Below, piece by piece: positions 9,827 through 19,339 of a DNA stretch of 64,000 nt. Source of the DNA: Trichormus sp. NMC-1 (GTDB lineage Bacteria > Cyanobacteriota > Cyanobacteriia > Cyanobacteriales > Nostocaceae). Each line of letters starts with the position of its first letter. Position 1 is the stretch's first letter. The stretch spans positions 277,243-341,242 of the forward strand of contig NZ_LZQD01000004.1 in assembly GCF_001858025.1 (NCBI RefSeq), in the 5' to 3' direction. A model generated the notes under the pieces. The model was not told the origin of the DNA. It worked only from the letters and a program-made list of their open reading frames with translations, and did no database searches. Position numbers and translations under genes: made by a program.

Positions 9827-9919
9827 GGATTTATTTCACCTAGTTAATCTGCTATAAAACAATTTAGGAGTCAGGGAACAGTGATGACTAACAGTCTATA
9901 CAGATGTTTCCGCTCTTAT

Positions 9920-10003
9920 GAAGTACATCTTAGCCCCCTCATCGCTTGCGGGGAGGGGGTTGGGGGTGGGGTTCTTGTACCTCATAACACCGGGAAGTGC
10001 TAT
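9920..10003. repeat. Dispersed element with CCCCCTC...GAGGGGG hairpin, copy 2
   Basis: Contains the same GC-rich hairpin core as 6032-6136 (CCCCCTCATCGCTTGCGGGG) and ends near GGGAAGTGCTATAAC, a diverged version of the terminal ACCGCTATA. Lies upstream of the Septu-like operon. Confidence 0.55.
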
Positions 10004-10040
10004 AACTGATAACTGACCCATAACACCTATAAATAGCAGC

Positions 10041-10811
10041 TTATTCCAGTAAAGTTAAAATCTCCACACCATCTTCAGTTACTGCTAATGTATGCTCAAA
10101 TTGAGCCGATAGTTTGCGATCGCGCGTTACCGCAGTCCAACCATCATTCAACATCTCTACTTCATAGGTTCCTTCATTAATCATCGGCTCAATGGTAAAC
10201 ACCATACCAGGTCTCAGCCGCTTGCCTCTACCCCTGATGCCATAATGGGGAATATCAGGTGCAGTGTGGAAAATATTACTAATTCCATGTCCAACAAAAT
10301 CTCGCACCACAGAAAAGCCTTGAGCCTCAGCATACTCTTGAATAGCTGCGCCAATATCCCCAATCTTCGCATCTGGTTTCACTTCTGCAATACCTAAGCG
10401 AAGACACTCTTCTGTTACTTCTACCAACTTTTGTATTTTGGGAGAAGATACACCGACAATAAATGTCTTGGAAGTATCACCGTGATAACCATCGACAATT
10501 GGTGTGACATCAATATTGATAATGTCACCTTCCTTGAGAATCTGTTTAGGATTAGGAATACCGTGACAGATCACCTCATTCACACTGGTACAAATTGACT
10601 TAGGAAAGCCCCTATAGCCCAGAGGAGCGCTTTTGCCTCCGTGGGCTTTTGTCCAACGTTCCGCTTCATCATTGAGTTGGAGAGTACTAACCCCTGGTTT
10701 TACCAAAGGTTCTAAATGTTGTAACAGTTGGGCAGCCAAACGCCCAGCCCGACGCATTTTTTCTATTTCTCGCTGGGATAAAATAACTATTGGTTCAGTT
10801 TTGGTTTTCAT
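10041..10811 (-). CDS. map: Type I methionine aminopeptidase
   Basis: A 256-residue enzyme removing the initiator methionine from nascent proteins in the cytosol. It has the pita-bread fold landmarks: His in YRGFPKSICTSVNEVICHG, the first metal Asp in INIDVTPIVDGYHGDTS (two Asp), His in FVGHGI, Glu in FTIEPM and a final Glu in QFEHTLAVTEDG. No N-terminal zinc-finger extension, as expected for bacteria. It follows bvdR with no bases between the bvdR stop and the map ATG, so both are probably co-transcribed. Confidence 0.92.
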   Translation of the reverse strand: MKTKTEPIVILSQREIEKMRRAGRLAAQLLQHLEPLVKPGVSTLQLNDEAERWTKAHGGKSAPLGYRGFPKSICTSVNEVICHGIPNPKQILKEGDIINIDVTPIVDGYHGDTSKTFIVGVSSPKIQKLVEVTEECLRLGIAEVKPDAKIGDIGAAIQEYAEAQGFSVVRDFVGHGISNIFHTAPDIPHYGIRGRGKRLRPGMVFTIEPMINEGTYEVEMLNDGWTAVTRDRKLSAQFEHTLAVTEDGVEILTLLE

Positions 10812-11819
10812 TTATGACTCTTTTGTTAAAAATATAGTTAAACCTGTTTCCGCAGCCCTCCGTGCAGCATCTGCCACCTTGAGGGTATACAAACTTTGTT
10901 CCGGGGTGACATATAAGGGAGTGCCATGAAACAGATGGTCTAATACCATATTCGTATCTTGAGCAAACAAACCCCGACGCGTACCCAAATCAATCAACGT
11001 TGTTTCCTCAGCTTGCACCAACATTCCTGTATCCCCATCCAGAATTAACCCCCCTTTTTCGCCGTTAATTTCAAATTTTCGTTCTGACTGCCACAGTGAC
11101 TCACCTTTGCCATAAATCACTTGAGCTAACAACCCACTGGTAAAGCACAATTGAACCACGCATAAACAGGATTGATAATAATCTGTCTGCGTTTCCCAAT
11201 ATCGCTGGTGGCAATTCACAGTAAAAACTTCACCAAACAAATCAGTCAGACGATGTAAGCGAGAGAGTGCGCCAATTAAAGGAAAACCGAAGAAATCATG
11301 GTTGTAAGTCCACTTCCGGGGTGCTGGATGCTGGGGGTTAATGGTGCTGTAGCGGACATAAAACAATTCACCAAGTTGGGCTAAATGTTGTTTTAAAGCT
11401 TGATGCCAACCGCCCAAAAGTTCAATATGTTCGACGTGCAGCAGTTTATTTTTGGACTTGGCTAAAGCGATTAATTCTTCAGCTTGTTTCACATCCACAG
11501 AAAGGGGATACTCGACAATGACGTGTTTGCCGTTAGTAAGGGCAGCATGGGCAATTTTACCATGATCTCGATTAATTGTAGAGATCACAACTAAATCGAT
11601 ATCGTCTTGCGCTACTAGCTGTTGCCAAGAATTCATCACTTGGGTTTGATATTCTTGAGCAAAGGTTGCTGTTTGTTCGGGAGTATGTCCTGCGATCGCG
11701 ACTAAATGCGATCGCGGATCTTGCCGCAATGCTTCAGCCCGGAGTTTTGCCGCATACCCAGTACCAACTAAACCCACCCCCACGGTTGTATTTGCCAAAG
11801 ATGCATCGGAATTATACAT
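10812..11819 (-). CDS. bvdR: Biliverdin reductase (Gfo/Idh/MocA family)
   Basis: A 335-residue NAD(P)H oxidoreductase. The N-terminal Rossmann motif GLVGTGYAAK lies at about 16-25; EYPLSVDV follows near 109, then the segment LLHVEHIELLGGWHQALK, closely like Synechocystis BvdR, and the C-terminal motifs WTYNHDFFGFPLIGALSR and RRGLFAQDT. Resemblance to BvdR rather than other family members is strong from memory. It reduces biliverdin IX-alpha to bilirubin and in Synechocystis is needed for normal phycobilisome assembly. First gene of a bvdR-map operon, diverging from petF. Confidence 0.85.
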   Translation of the reverse strand: MYNSDASLANTTVGVGLVGTGYAAKLRAEALRQDPRSHLVAIAGHTPEQTATFAQEYQTQVMNSWQQLVAQDDIDLVVISTINRDHGKIAHAALTNGKHVIVEYPLSVDVKQAEELIALAKSKNKLLHVEHIELLGGWHQALKQHLAQLGELFYVRYSTINPQHPAPRKWTYNHDFFGFPLIGALSRLHRLTDLFGEVFTVNCHQRYWETQTDYYQSCLCVVQLCFTSGLLAQVIYGKGESLWQSERKFEINGEKGGLILDGDTGMLVQAEETTLIDLGTRRGLFAQDTNMVLDHLFHGTPLYVTPEQSLYTLKVADAARRAAETGLTIFLTKES

Positions 11820-12212
11820 GATGTTCAGCAGTTCTGTTTGTTGGTTTTTGTACAGCGCTCTTGTTTACTGACTACTTAATTGGTCATAGTGCTATCAATG
11901 CCATAGGCATTCTATCAAAAAGCTAGTCTCAAGCAGCTTAATATCGTTTCACTTTCAGATAGCAATAATTTTGGTGTATTAGTCCTAAATTTTTTACACA
12001 TCCAGGCGCAGATTTTATATAAATAAAACTTATTAGTAATAAGTAACTAAATTTCATTACTAATCGCGGTCAATTTTCGGTTACAAGGTTTAATTTTTCC
12101 CGTAGTATCAGAATTGAAGTAAATTTTGACCAACGGCTGATCCCAAAGGGGTAGCCGCACTGTTTGGTTTAGGATTACTTATACTGCCGTTGCAATAAGA
12201 GAGGAATACTAA
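11820..12212. other. Divergent bvdR/petF control region
   Basis: No gene. An AT-rich 390-base stretch that must hold both promoters. TATACT at 12180-12185 could be a -10 for petF but no good -35 is seen 16-18 bases upstream. The petF ribosome site GAGAGGAA lies at 12199-12206. Confidence 0.4.
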
Positions 12213-12512
<300 letters not shown>

Positions 12513-12636
12513 GATTTAGGCGTTACAGTCATCACCGCGCCTTGAAAATCATCTACAAGGCAGCAATCAGGAAAAAAAAGTTTTTTATCCTTGTTTCTGG
12601 TTGTCTAAATACAAAATTTCTTTTGCCATTATTGTT

Positions 12637-12697
12637 GGACAAAAGTTAAAAGGGGGAGTAAAAATGGATATTCCATTTCTGCCCCCTTTGTTTTGTC
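12637..12697. terminator. Bidirectional hairpin terminator between petF and the SpoIID gene
   Basis: AAAGGGGG at 12649-12656 pairs with CCCCCTTT at 12682-12689, with an inner AAATGGA/TCCATTT pair and outer GACAAAA/TTTTGTC. It is A-rich before and T-rich after, and lies between two converging genes. Confidence 0.7.
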
Positions 12698-12712
12698 ATT
12701 GGCTGATATTTC

Positions 12713-14314
12713 CTAATTGTTCAAGAAAGGCTTAATATCGTTGCCAAGCATTTTTATTTGCGTACCAGGATAATAGAATTGGAGAATTTTGCTACTCGAC
12801 CAACCGAGCTTGGCTAAATTTTGAGCGCCAGTTTGACTCAATCCTACTCCATGTCCCAGTCCACCACCTATAAAGGCGTATCCCCACAAGTCTGATGTAC
12901 CTTTGTTCAGGGGTTGTAAATAAAAAAGTGTACTGCGAGGAGCAGCAAAAGCACTGCGAACCTCATCTTTGTGGAGAAGAAACACACCGATATCCGTTTT
13001 CACCGCCAAATCCAAAATCCTGCCGCTTTGACTGCGTTTGACTACGGCTATGGACTCAACTGTTTTAAATTTGGCATAGGGACTCTTTTTCACCCGCAAA
13101 AATTTCTGTAAGTCTTTGGTAATATCCTCTAGGCTGGTTTGTTTGTTCCAGCGAAACACATCCCAGGTGCTTTCATTAAATCCTTGTTGCAGCTTAATAA
13201 ACTGTTGGAAGTTTTTTTCGTCTGCTAAACTTTTCTGGGATAAGTTCCAAAGATTTGTAGATGCATCGATGACTGGACGTAAATAAGGACGATCTTCGCC
13301 ATTCCAGACATCGCTAAATGAAGCAGTGACTCCACCTGTAGTCGAAGAATAGAGCGCGTCTACTAGCTCGTTGTTATAAGTTAGTACCATACCTCTTGTA
13401 GCTGCGATCGCTTGATCTGTTGTTTTAGCCACTCCATTCAGCCCATCATAAACTTGGCAGTGGGTATCGGCACATAATTGGTAGTCATCAACAGCAAACC
13501 TGCGTAAATTCCTAAGAGCATAGGTGCGAGCAATCACTGCCTGAGCTTCTAACGATGTCCTGGGCGCACTTGTACCAATTTCATAGGGTAAAACTCCCCG
13601 CAAATAGGTTTCTAAGGGGACTTGATTAACTAACGAGTAAGTACCGTAGGCATTGGGTTGCAAGTTCATCTTGCCGGCATAAAGACGCGCATTTCCAGGT
13701 TTTTCGGCTTTATTTACGCGAATTAAGTTTTTGCCACTGCTAATTTCTAGAAAGTTCTGGCTGTAGCGTTTACCGTTGACTACCCAACTGATTCGCGGTA
13801 CTTGTTTGAGAATTTGGGTATCTAGGTAGGGAAGTTTTCGTCCAGAAGTTTCAATACTTTTTAATAGCAAGCGCCGAACTACCGGAGTGCTATAAACATC
13901 ACGTTTTGCCCATACTTGCCAGCGTTCTGGCTGGGCTATTTCTACCTGTAGTCCCAGATCACGCCAGCTTTTAGCGCTGTCTTCGGCTGTTTCAAAGGTG
14001 CGGTAGTTTCCTAAAACCACTACCTCTTGAACTTTGGGTTCGGGTAGGGTTTCCATGACTGTTTCTAGTTGGACAGGTTGGGATGTGACTAGGGTTTGGG
14101 GCTGATTACCTACTGAAAATTTGAGCTTGATGCGATCGCCTTTTGTTGGTGTTAGTTCCAGCTTGGCTGCGGGTGTCGCTCCAAATCGCTGTACAATCCC
14201 AATTTTTAGTTCCACATTTTGGCTATTGTTCACAGGCTCGGATGCAGCAGTTAGTCCCAATAAGCACAAGGTCGTCAGTATTTGGTAGGCAGAACGCCAG
14301 AAAAAAATTTTCAT
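12713..14314 (-). CDS. SpoIID/LytB-domain exported protein
   Basis: About 533 residues from the ATG at 14314, which begins MKIFFWRSAYQ and a hydrophobic run ending near TAASEP, a convincing signal peptide. The frame is open to a TTG at 14479, with ATGs at 14404, 14398 and 14392 as other starts. The middle has SPOR-like sequence (EDSAKSWRDLGLQVEIA), and the C-terminal half is the SpoIID domain: PLETYLRGVLPYEIG, AQAVIARTYAL, and the ending GHGVGLSQTGAQNLA. SpoIID of Bacillus is a peptidoglycan lytic enzyme; cyanobacterial members are thought to act on the wall in the periplasm. Confidence 0.85.
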   Translation of the reverse strand: MKIFFWRSAYQILTTLCLLGLTAASEPVNNSQNVELKIGIVQRFGATPAAKLELTPTKGDRIKLKFSVGNQPQTLVTSQPVQLETVMETLPEPKVQEVVVLGNYRTFETAEDSAKSWRDLGLQVEIAQPERWQVWAKRDVYSTPVVRRLLLKSIETSGRKLPYLDTQILKQVPRISWVVNGKRYSQNFLEISSGKNLIRVNKAEKPGNARLYAGKMNLQPNAYGTYSLVNQVPLETYLRGVLPYEIGTSAPRTSLEAQAVIARTYALRNLRRFAVDDYQLCADTHCQVYDGLNGVAKTTDQAIAATRGMVLTYNNELVDALYSSTTGGVTASFSDVWNGEDRPYLRPVIDASTNLWNLSQKSLADEKNFQQFIKLQQGFNESTWDVFRWNKQTSLEDITKDLQKFLRVKKSPYAKFKTVESIAVVKRSQSGRILDLAVKTDIGVFLLHKDEVRSAFAAPRSTLFYLQPLNKGTSDLWGYAFIGGGLGHGVGLSQTGAQNLAKLGWSSSKILQFYYPGTQIKMLGNDIKPFLNN

Positions 14315-14505
14315 GGAAACTTTATTTTGCTCCCACAGTGAGGCTTTGGGGCTGATTTTAATTGGTTTTGTAGCGTTTTTGTTGTGTCGCATGCTCATTC
14401 CCATAATAGCATTACCCGTTTTCCGCCCAACACTTGCTTTATTAAAGTCATAACGACTATGATTTATCTGGAGGTACAAAACAAAACTAATCAGCGAAAC
14501 TCCTT

Positions 14506-14769
14506 ATGGTTAGGATTCAAGAAATTCCCTTAAATCAAATCCAACGTCCCTTACCGCGTCAGAACGATCCCCAGAAAGTAAAATCCTTAATGGCATCGAT
14601 TGCAGAAATTGGGCAGCAAGAACCGATAGATGTCCTAGAAGTAGATGGACATTATTATGGCTTTTCTGGTTGCCATCGTTATGAAGCTTGCCAACGTCTA
14701 GGCAAAGAAACCATTATAGCCAGAGTTCGCAAAGCTACCAAGAGTGTTCTCAAGATGCACTTAGCATGA
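14506..14769 (+). CDS. srx: Sulfiredoxin (ParB-fold)
   Basis: An 87-residue enzyme with the sulfiredoxin signature FSGCHRYEA at 53-61, catalytic Cys56, and the N-terminal IPLNQIQRPLPRQND strand. It repairs over-oxidised (sulfinic acid) 2-Cys peroxiredoxins using ATP. Length and motif are those of cyanobacterial Srx, and the Cys distinguishes it from ParB nucleases of the same fold. It sits upstream of dps, another oxidative-stress gene, with a 220-base repeat-containing gap. Confidence 0.88.
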   Translation: MVRIQEIPLNQIQRPLPRQNDPQKVKSLMASIAEIGQQEPIDVLEVDGHYYGFSGCHRYEACQRLGKETIIARVRKATKSVLKMHLA

Positions 14770-14831
14770 AAAGCTATTAGCTGACAGCTGAATGCTTAGG
14801 GGAACCCCAAAAAATAAATTACCCAAAAATA

Positions 14832-14912
14832 GTAGGGTGGGTTACGGACTACCTAACCCACCATAAATTTAGGGGATAGTAATGGTGGGTTACGCAGCGT
14901 AACCCACCCTAC
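14832..14912. repeat. 81-bp inverted-repeat element (MITE-like)
   Basis: GTAGGGTGGGTTACG at 14832-14846 is the exact inverse of CGTAACCCACCCTAC at 14898-14912. Internal TAACCCACC/GGTGGGTTA pairs give a long hairpin. A related element is at 49639-49768. Confidence 0.7.
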
Positions 14913-14987
14913 AAATTGGGGATTTTTTTAATTGGAAGTCCCTAGAAACAACCAGCACTTCAATTGAGTTATTTGGAGCAAAAAATT

Positions 14988-15479
14988 ATGTCATCTTCAG
15001 CAAAAGTCAAAAATGTGAATATCGGTATTGACGATGTTAGTAGAGGCAAAATTGCCGAAGGATTGTCTCGCTTGTTGGCTGACACCTATTCACTGTATCT
15101 AAAAACCCATAATTTTCATTGGAACGTCACAGGGCCGATGTTCCAAACATTGCATTTGATGTTTGAGACACAGTATATAGAACTAGCCTTAGCAGTTGAT
15201 TTAATTGCCGAAAGGATTAGAGCGCTGGGCTATCCCGCACCAGGAACTTATAGTGAATATGCCCAACTGAGTTCAATTCCCGAAACTCCAGGAGTTCCTA
15301 AAGCGAAGGAAATGATTCAGCTATTAGTAGAAGGACAAGAAGCTGTAGTCAGAACGGCACGATCTATCTTCCCAATGGTAGATGAAGTTAACGACGAACC
15401 TAGTGCAGATTTATTAACTCAAAGAATGCAGGTTCATGAAAAAACTGCTTGGATGTTGAGAAGTTTGTTGGAAGAATAG
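14988..15479 (+). CDS. dps: Dps-family ferritin-like DNA-protection protein
   Basis: A 163-residue protein from ATG 14988, chosen over the TTG at 14964 because GGAG at 14975-14978 is well placed. The ferroxidase residues match E. coli Dps spacing: His44, His56, Asp71 and Glu75, with Trp45 in HNFHWNVTGP. Dps dodecamers oxidise iron with peroxide and protect DNA. A hairpin terminator directly follows. Confidence 0.9.
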   Translation: MSSSAKVKNVNIGIDDVSRGKIAEGLSRLLADTYSLYLKTHNFHWNVTGPMFQTLHLMFETQYIELALAVDLIAERIRALGYPAPGTYSEYAQLSSIPETPGVPKAKEMIQLLVEGQEAVVRTARSIFPMVDEVNDEPSADLLTQRMQVHEKTAWMLRSLLEE

Positions 15480-15489
15480 AGATTAAAAA

Positions 15490-15530
15490 ATGGGGTATAA
15501 TAGGTAACAACGCCTTCTACCCCATCTTTT
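15490..15530 (+). terminator. Hairpin terminator after dps, touching the next start codon
   Basis: ATGGGGTA at 15490-15497 pairs with TACCCCAT at 15518-15525, followed by CTTTT. The next ATG is at 15531. TATAAT at 15496-15501 lies in the left arm and could serve as the -10 of the downstream gene. Confidence 0.65.
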
Positions 15531-16226
15531 ATGCCGGATGATGATTTCACCCAAAAGTTGCAAAATTTAATGCAACGTGTGGGTATTTCTAGTTTTAAAT
15601 CTCTAAGTCTTGCTGCTAATGTTTCCGAGCGGCAAATTTTGTCTTTGCGACGGGGACAGCTTCAGCAGATGCGAGTGGAGGTGCTGGTTAAGCTATCAAA
15701 TAGCTTACAGCTGTCATTGAGTGAATTTATAGCAACTTTTTCAGATGCGAGTTCTGATTTCCAAGCGCTGAGTGCCACGGTTAACACACCGCACCCAAAT
15801 ACTGAAAAAAAGTTATTACAAGAAATAGCCGATTTAAAAAGAGAATACGAGCGAATTGTGCTGACACTCGCACAACAGCGAGAGTTATTACAGCAAGAGT
15901 TTCAGCAGTCAAGTTTGCAAATTTTAGAGTCGTTATTGTTGTTCTGGCCGACAGCAGCGCAGAAAGCCAAGGAGAATCCCCAGCTAGAAGCGATCAAAAT
16001 CGTGCCTTTGGTGCAGAAGTCTCTAGAGAAATTATTGCAGGCTTGGGGGGTGGAAGCGATCGCCTCCGTAGGCGCTGAAATTCCCTATAATCCCCAATTA
16101 CACCAATTATTGGAGGGAACCGCCCAACCTGGCGAAATTGTGAAGGTGAGTTATATTGGATACAGTCAAGGTGAAAAGCTGCTTTATCGAGCTAAGGTGA
16201 ATCGGCTCACAAATGTTCAAGGTTAA
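15531..16226 (+). CDS. HTH protein with GrpE-like C-terminal domain
   Basis: A 231-residue protein. Residues about 20-65 look like a Cro/XRE-type helix-turn-helix (SFKSLSLAANVSERQILSLRRGQ). Residues about 95-145 are a coiled coil rich in Gln/Leu, and the end (PGEIVKVSYIGYSQGEKLLYRAKV) resembles the beta domain of GrpE, the DnaK nucleotide-exchange factor. This HTH-GrpE fusion occurs in cyanobacteria; whether it works as a co-chaperone, a regulator, or both is not known to me. Starts one base after the dps terminator. Confidence 0.7.
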   Translation: MPDDDFTQKLQNLMQRVGISSFKSLSLAANVSERQILSLRRGQLQQMRVEVLVKLSNSLQLSLSEFIATFSDASSDFQALSATVNTPHPNTEKKLLQEIADLKREYERIVLTLAQQRELLQQEFQQSSLQILESLLLFWPTAAQKAKENPQLEAIKIVPLVQKSLEKLLQAWGVEAIASVGAEIPYNPQLHQLLEGTAQPGEIVKVSYIGYSQGEKLLYRAKVNRLTNVQG

Positions 16227-16450
16227 CTATTGATTTGCTATGAATCAATTCCTATCATAAATTTGTTAATTATCAGTTCAAAAATAACAATTATATATGA
16301 GTTTTTAGTTAAAAAATCTCAAGTTTCTAGTCTAATTTTCATAATTAAAAGAATTTAGACGATTGGGAAAATTAGATTTTTTTTTAATTGCGATCTTGGT
16401 ATATACTAGCTAAAACAGAACCTTATTGAGTCAATCAGAGTAACTTAATT

Positions 16451-16777
16451 ATGAGTCAGCAGGTGAAAGTTCTTACAATTGAAAAAAATTTAACCGCCGA
16501 CACCTCATCAGAATTTCAGCAACACATTGCCCAAATTCTAGAAAGTGGCGCAAAAATTGTATTAGTTGATTGTCAAAATATCACGTTTCTAGATAGTTCT
16601 GGTTTGGGAACTCTGGTGTTAGCCTTCAAAATGCTACGGGATGCTGGCACTAAAATGGTTCTCTGCTCGATTAATGAGCAAGTGAGGATGATTTTTGAAT
16701 TGACTAGTATGAATGAAGTATTTGAAATATTTCCCAGCCAAGATGCCTTTAATAAGGTTTTAATCTCCCAAAATTAG
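16451..16777 (+). CDS. STAS-domain anti-sigma-factor antagonist (SpoIIAA/RsbV-like)
   Basis: A 108-residue single STAS domain. The phospho-acceptor motif is DSSG, Ser49/Ser50 in NITFLDSSGLGTL. Such proteins switch partners with an anti-sigma kinase depending on phosphorylation. The facing gene encodes a PP2C phosphatase of the type that dephosphorylates STAS proteins, and the two stop codons touch (16777/16778), so a regulatory module is likely. No kinase of the RsbW type is nearby. Confidence 0.85.
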   Translation: MSQQVKVLTIEKNLTADTSSEFQQHIAQILESGAKIVLVDCQNITFLDSSGLGTLVLAFKMLRDAGTKMVLCSINEQVRMIFELTSMNEVFEIFPSQDAFNKVLISQN

Positions 16778-17920
16778 TTAATCGAATTTAATTTGCAAGA
16801 TAGATAAATCATCATCAAAGGCTTCTTTGGAGTTTAAATTGATTAAGTAATTCAGTATATTATCGAGTTGATAATCAACAGCATGGTGTTGTAAGCTAAG
16901 TATTAGCTGAATGAATCCATCTAGACTCCAAAGAGTGCCATCTGATTTAGTAATTTCATAAGCACCATCACTAAAAATATAAAGGCTACTAAATTCGTCA
17001 ATATTACAAGTTTTATCAACATATTTGGCTTCAGGAAACATCCCAACTGGCATACCTGGTGTTTTTAATAGTTGGACTTCAGGACTACTAATAGAAGATT
17101 TTTTGGATACTAATATTGCGGGTGGATGTCCACCACTGGCATAAATTAATTGGCGATTGAGCCGATTATAAACTCCATACCAAATAGTAAAGTATTTGTC
17201 ATTTTTATAATTCATTTGAAAGGTATCATTCAATGCTGCTAATACATGACTAGGTTGATAGTAATTCAGCCCTTTCAGCGCCCGAGAACGAAGTAAATTC
17301 AGTACAGAAACAGAGGGTAAAGTTGCTCTGAGTCCATGTCCAGCAGTATCTAATAGATAAATTGCTAAAGAGTCAGAATCAAGCCAGTAATAATCAAAGC
17401 AATCACCTCCCAGTTGTCGAGAGGGAAGAAATCGAGAATTGATAACCAGAGGCGTAGACATGGGTACAGGTAGAAGCGATTTTACATATTCTGCTGCTTC
17501 TGCTAGTTCTGTTTCTAATAATAACTTTTGGGTTTGTAAATCTCGATTCAATTGATGTAGACGTAATCCGGCTCTGACTCTGGCTTGGAGTTCATTTTGC
17601 TCGATAGGTTTGGAGATAAAATCATCAGCACCAGCATCTAGCCCCTTAACACGATCGGCAACTGAATCTAGGGATGTTAATAAAATAAAAAATGTGGTGG
17701 ATAACTGAGGATCTTTTTTAATAAGATTGCATACTTCCAGACCGGTTAAACCTGGCATAATCCAATCACAAATAATTAGGGCTGGAGGACAAGCAAGAGC
17801 CTGTAAAATTCCTTCCTGTCCATGATTAGCAGTAATTACTTGATAACCCTGTTTTTCTAACATCCTTTTCAGGAATATCTGTATTGAGTAGTCATCATCA
17901 ATTACTAGAATTTTAAACAT
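16778..17920 (-). CDS. Response regulator with PP2C/SpoIIE phosphatase output
   Basis: About 380 residues from ATG 17920; the longer frame starts with TTG. A receiver domain (residues 1-120) has acidic Asp8-10, phospho-acceptor Asp52 in ICDWIMPG, and Lys in FISKPIEQNEL. A short coiled coil leads to a PP2C/RsbU-type phosphatase with metal motifs GGDCFDY and DTAGHG and a late FSDGAYE and DDDLS. It would dephosphorylate a STAS protein under control of a sensor kinase. Converges with, and abuts, the STAS gene. Confidence 0.88.
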   Translation of the reverse strand: MFKILVIDDDYSIQIFLKRMLEKQGYQVITANHGQEGILQALACPPALIICDWIMPGLTGLEVCNLIKKDPQLSTTFFILLTSLDSVADRVKGLDAGADDFISKPIEQNELQARVRAGLRLHQLNRDLQTQKLLLETELAEAAEYVKSLLPVPMSTPLVINSRFLPSRQLGGDCFDYYWLDSDSLAIYLLDTAGHGLRATLPSVSVLNLLRSRALKGLNYYQPSHVLAALNDTFQMNYKNDKYFTIWYGVYNRLNRQLIYASGGHPPAILVSKKSSISSPEVQLLKTPGMPVGMFPEAKYVDKTCNIDEFSSLYIFSDGAYEITKSDGTLWSLDGFIQLILSLQHHAVDYQLDNILNYLINLNSKEAFDDDLSILQIKFD

Positions 17921-18236
17921 AATAAATGGCGTATACAATCAATAAATATTCTATAGCAGTCCTACTTTGATTCACGAAATGACTCTTGGCAGCAGGCAAG
18001 CGGCAGTCTAGAGAATTAAGGTTGAGGTTGTTTTTTCACAAATCAAAAAGGAATCCTACTATATTAGGAAAATAAAAGAAAGTAAAAATCTAGTAGTTGC
18101 CAGGTACGTTAGAACATAAACTGATCATAATGCAATTTGCAGGCATGACAGCTGATTAGTTTCATCACACCATTAACCCATTTTCAAGCAACTTAATTGT
18201 GAATCCTTATGTTTTTTTGATATTCATCAAATATTA

Positions 18237-19004
18237 TTATGGGGGTGCAAGAGGGTTGAGCCACAAGAGCAGGGATTTTTTTAGCTGGTTCAAGTCGCGG
18301 TATACTTCTTGCTTAAACCATTGACCTAAAGCATCAAATGGTGTAAAAGAAGTTCCAGGCTGCCATTTAATATCTTGACCTAATGGTGTGGTGTGATTTC
18401 CAGATAAGGTTTGTACTGTCACCATTTCTGGAAAGCGATTTTGTAAAATTTTTGTTAAAGCTGCGGATTGATCGAGATTATCATTGCTAAATTTTATAAT
18501 TAAATTACGCCGGATTTGATAACTGTTTTGTACAAGCTGGTTAGTTTCTGTGGGTGTGGGGGTAAACTCGATTGCTAAGGTAGAATTTAATTGTTCTACT
18601 AAGGGGATAGCTTCTTTGGCGGTGTAGTTGTTAAAGGAGATGAGAATATTGCCTGCACGTTCTACTTTAAACTGGCTGCCAATGAGTAAATGGAGTTTAC
18701 AGCCCATACTATGCCCAACGCCATAGGTAGGGAGGTAAAGCTTGCGTAATTCTCCAGAATCCTGTAAACGTTCTCGAGTGCGTTCAAAGTTGAGTAATAC
18801 AGATTGCGCGATCGCACTATGATCTAATGTGTTGATAAAGGGAGTCGCTATCACAACATATCCTTTATCTGCAAACTGTTCTAGTAACCAACGGTAAGTC
18901 AGATGGGGTGCAGTGGCGACGAATGCTCCTCCCAAAAAATGGATTATACCGATGGGATTTCGGGGAATGATTACCCAGTTACCTCTGATTTCTTTCCAGT
19001 CCAT
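18237..19004 (-). CDS. DUF1350 family protein (alpha/beta-hydrolase-like)
   Basis: A 255-residue protein of a family shared by cyanobacteria and plastids. It has a nucleophile elbow GHSMG with Ser99, an oxyanion-like HFLGGAFV early on, and a late His in LSGNHTTPLG, which fit a hydrolase triad. Substrate unknown. Length is normal. Monocistronic by spacing. Confidence 0.8.
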   Translation of the reverse strand: MDWKEIRGNWVIIPRNPIGIIHFLGGAFVATAPHLTYRWLLEQFADKGYVVIATPFINTLDHSAIAQSVLLNFERTRERLQDSGELRKLYLPTYGVGHSMGCKLHLLIGSQFKVERAGNILISFNNYTAKEAIPLVEQLNSTLAIEFTPTPTETNQLVQNSYQIRRNLIIKFSNDNLDQSAALTKILQNRFPEMVTVQTLSGNHTTPLGQDIKWQPGTSFTPFDALGQWFKQEVYRDLNQLKKSLLLWLNPLAPP

Positions 19005-19169
19005 ACCGATATGGGATACCTAGGGTAAGCTACGTTAACGCTTAATTTATATTATTTAATTTTACTCCCTTGTTAGCAGAATATGAGGAAATTACCTCAC
19101 CTCCCAGGAAAGGAGTTATGCCTTTCAGAAAATGAAACTGCATTACATAGTAGATCAAGAATAATTGAC

Positions 19170-19285
19170 CGCAGATATAGACACCCGTAGGATGGCTTCT
19201 CGTATCGCCAAAAGCGAGGCTATGGCTAACGCCAACGCGCAGCGTCTCGTTCACGTAGTGTCTCCGACAGGAGAAGAGTAGAGTA
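19170..19285. repeat. Dispersed GC-rich repeat in a 335-base gene-free gap
   Basis: The gap 19005-19339 holds no gene. This part contains GCCAAAAGCGAGGCTATGGC, GCCAACGCGCAGCGTCTCG and CACGTAGTGTCTCCGACAGG, a repeat type widely scattered in Nostoc-like genomes. An 85-residue frame across it is a by-product. Confidence 0.55.
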
Positions 19286-19339
19286 GACAGATAAATCAAT
19301 GGTTTTCATGATTCTGTGCCGCCTCACATAAAATTGGTA

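Noticed and set aside
12180..12185. Firm petF promoter -10
   Set aside because: TATACT is attractive but there is no -35 at the right distance, so it was left as a note in the intergenic entry.
19042..19299. 85-residue minus-strand protein
   Set aside because: It is mostly translated dispersed repeat and has no family pattern.
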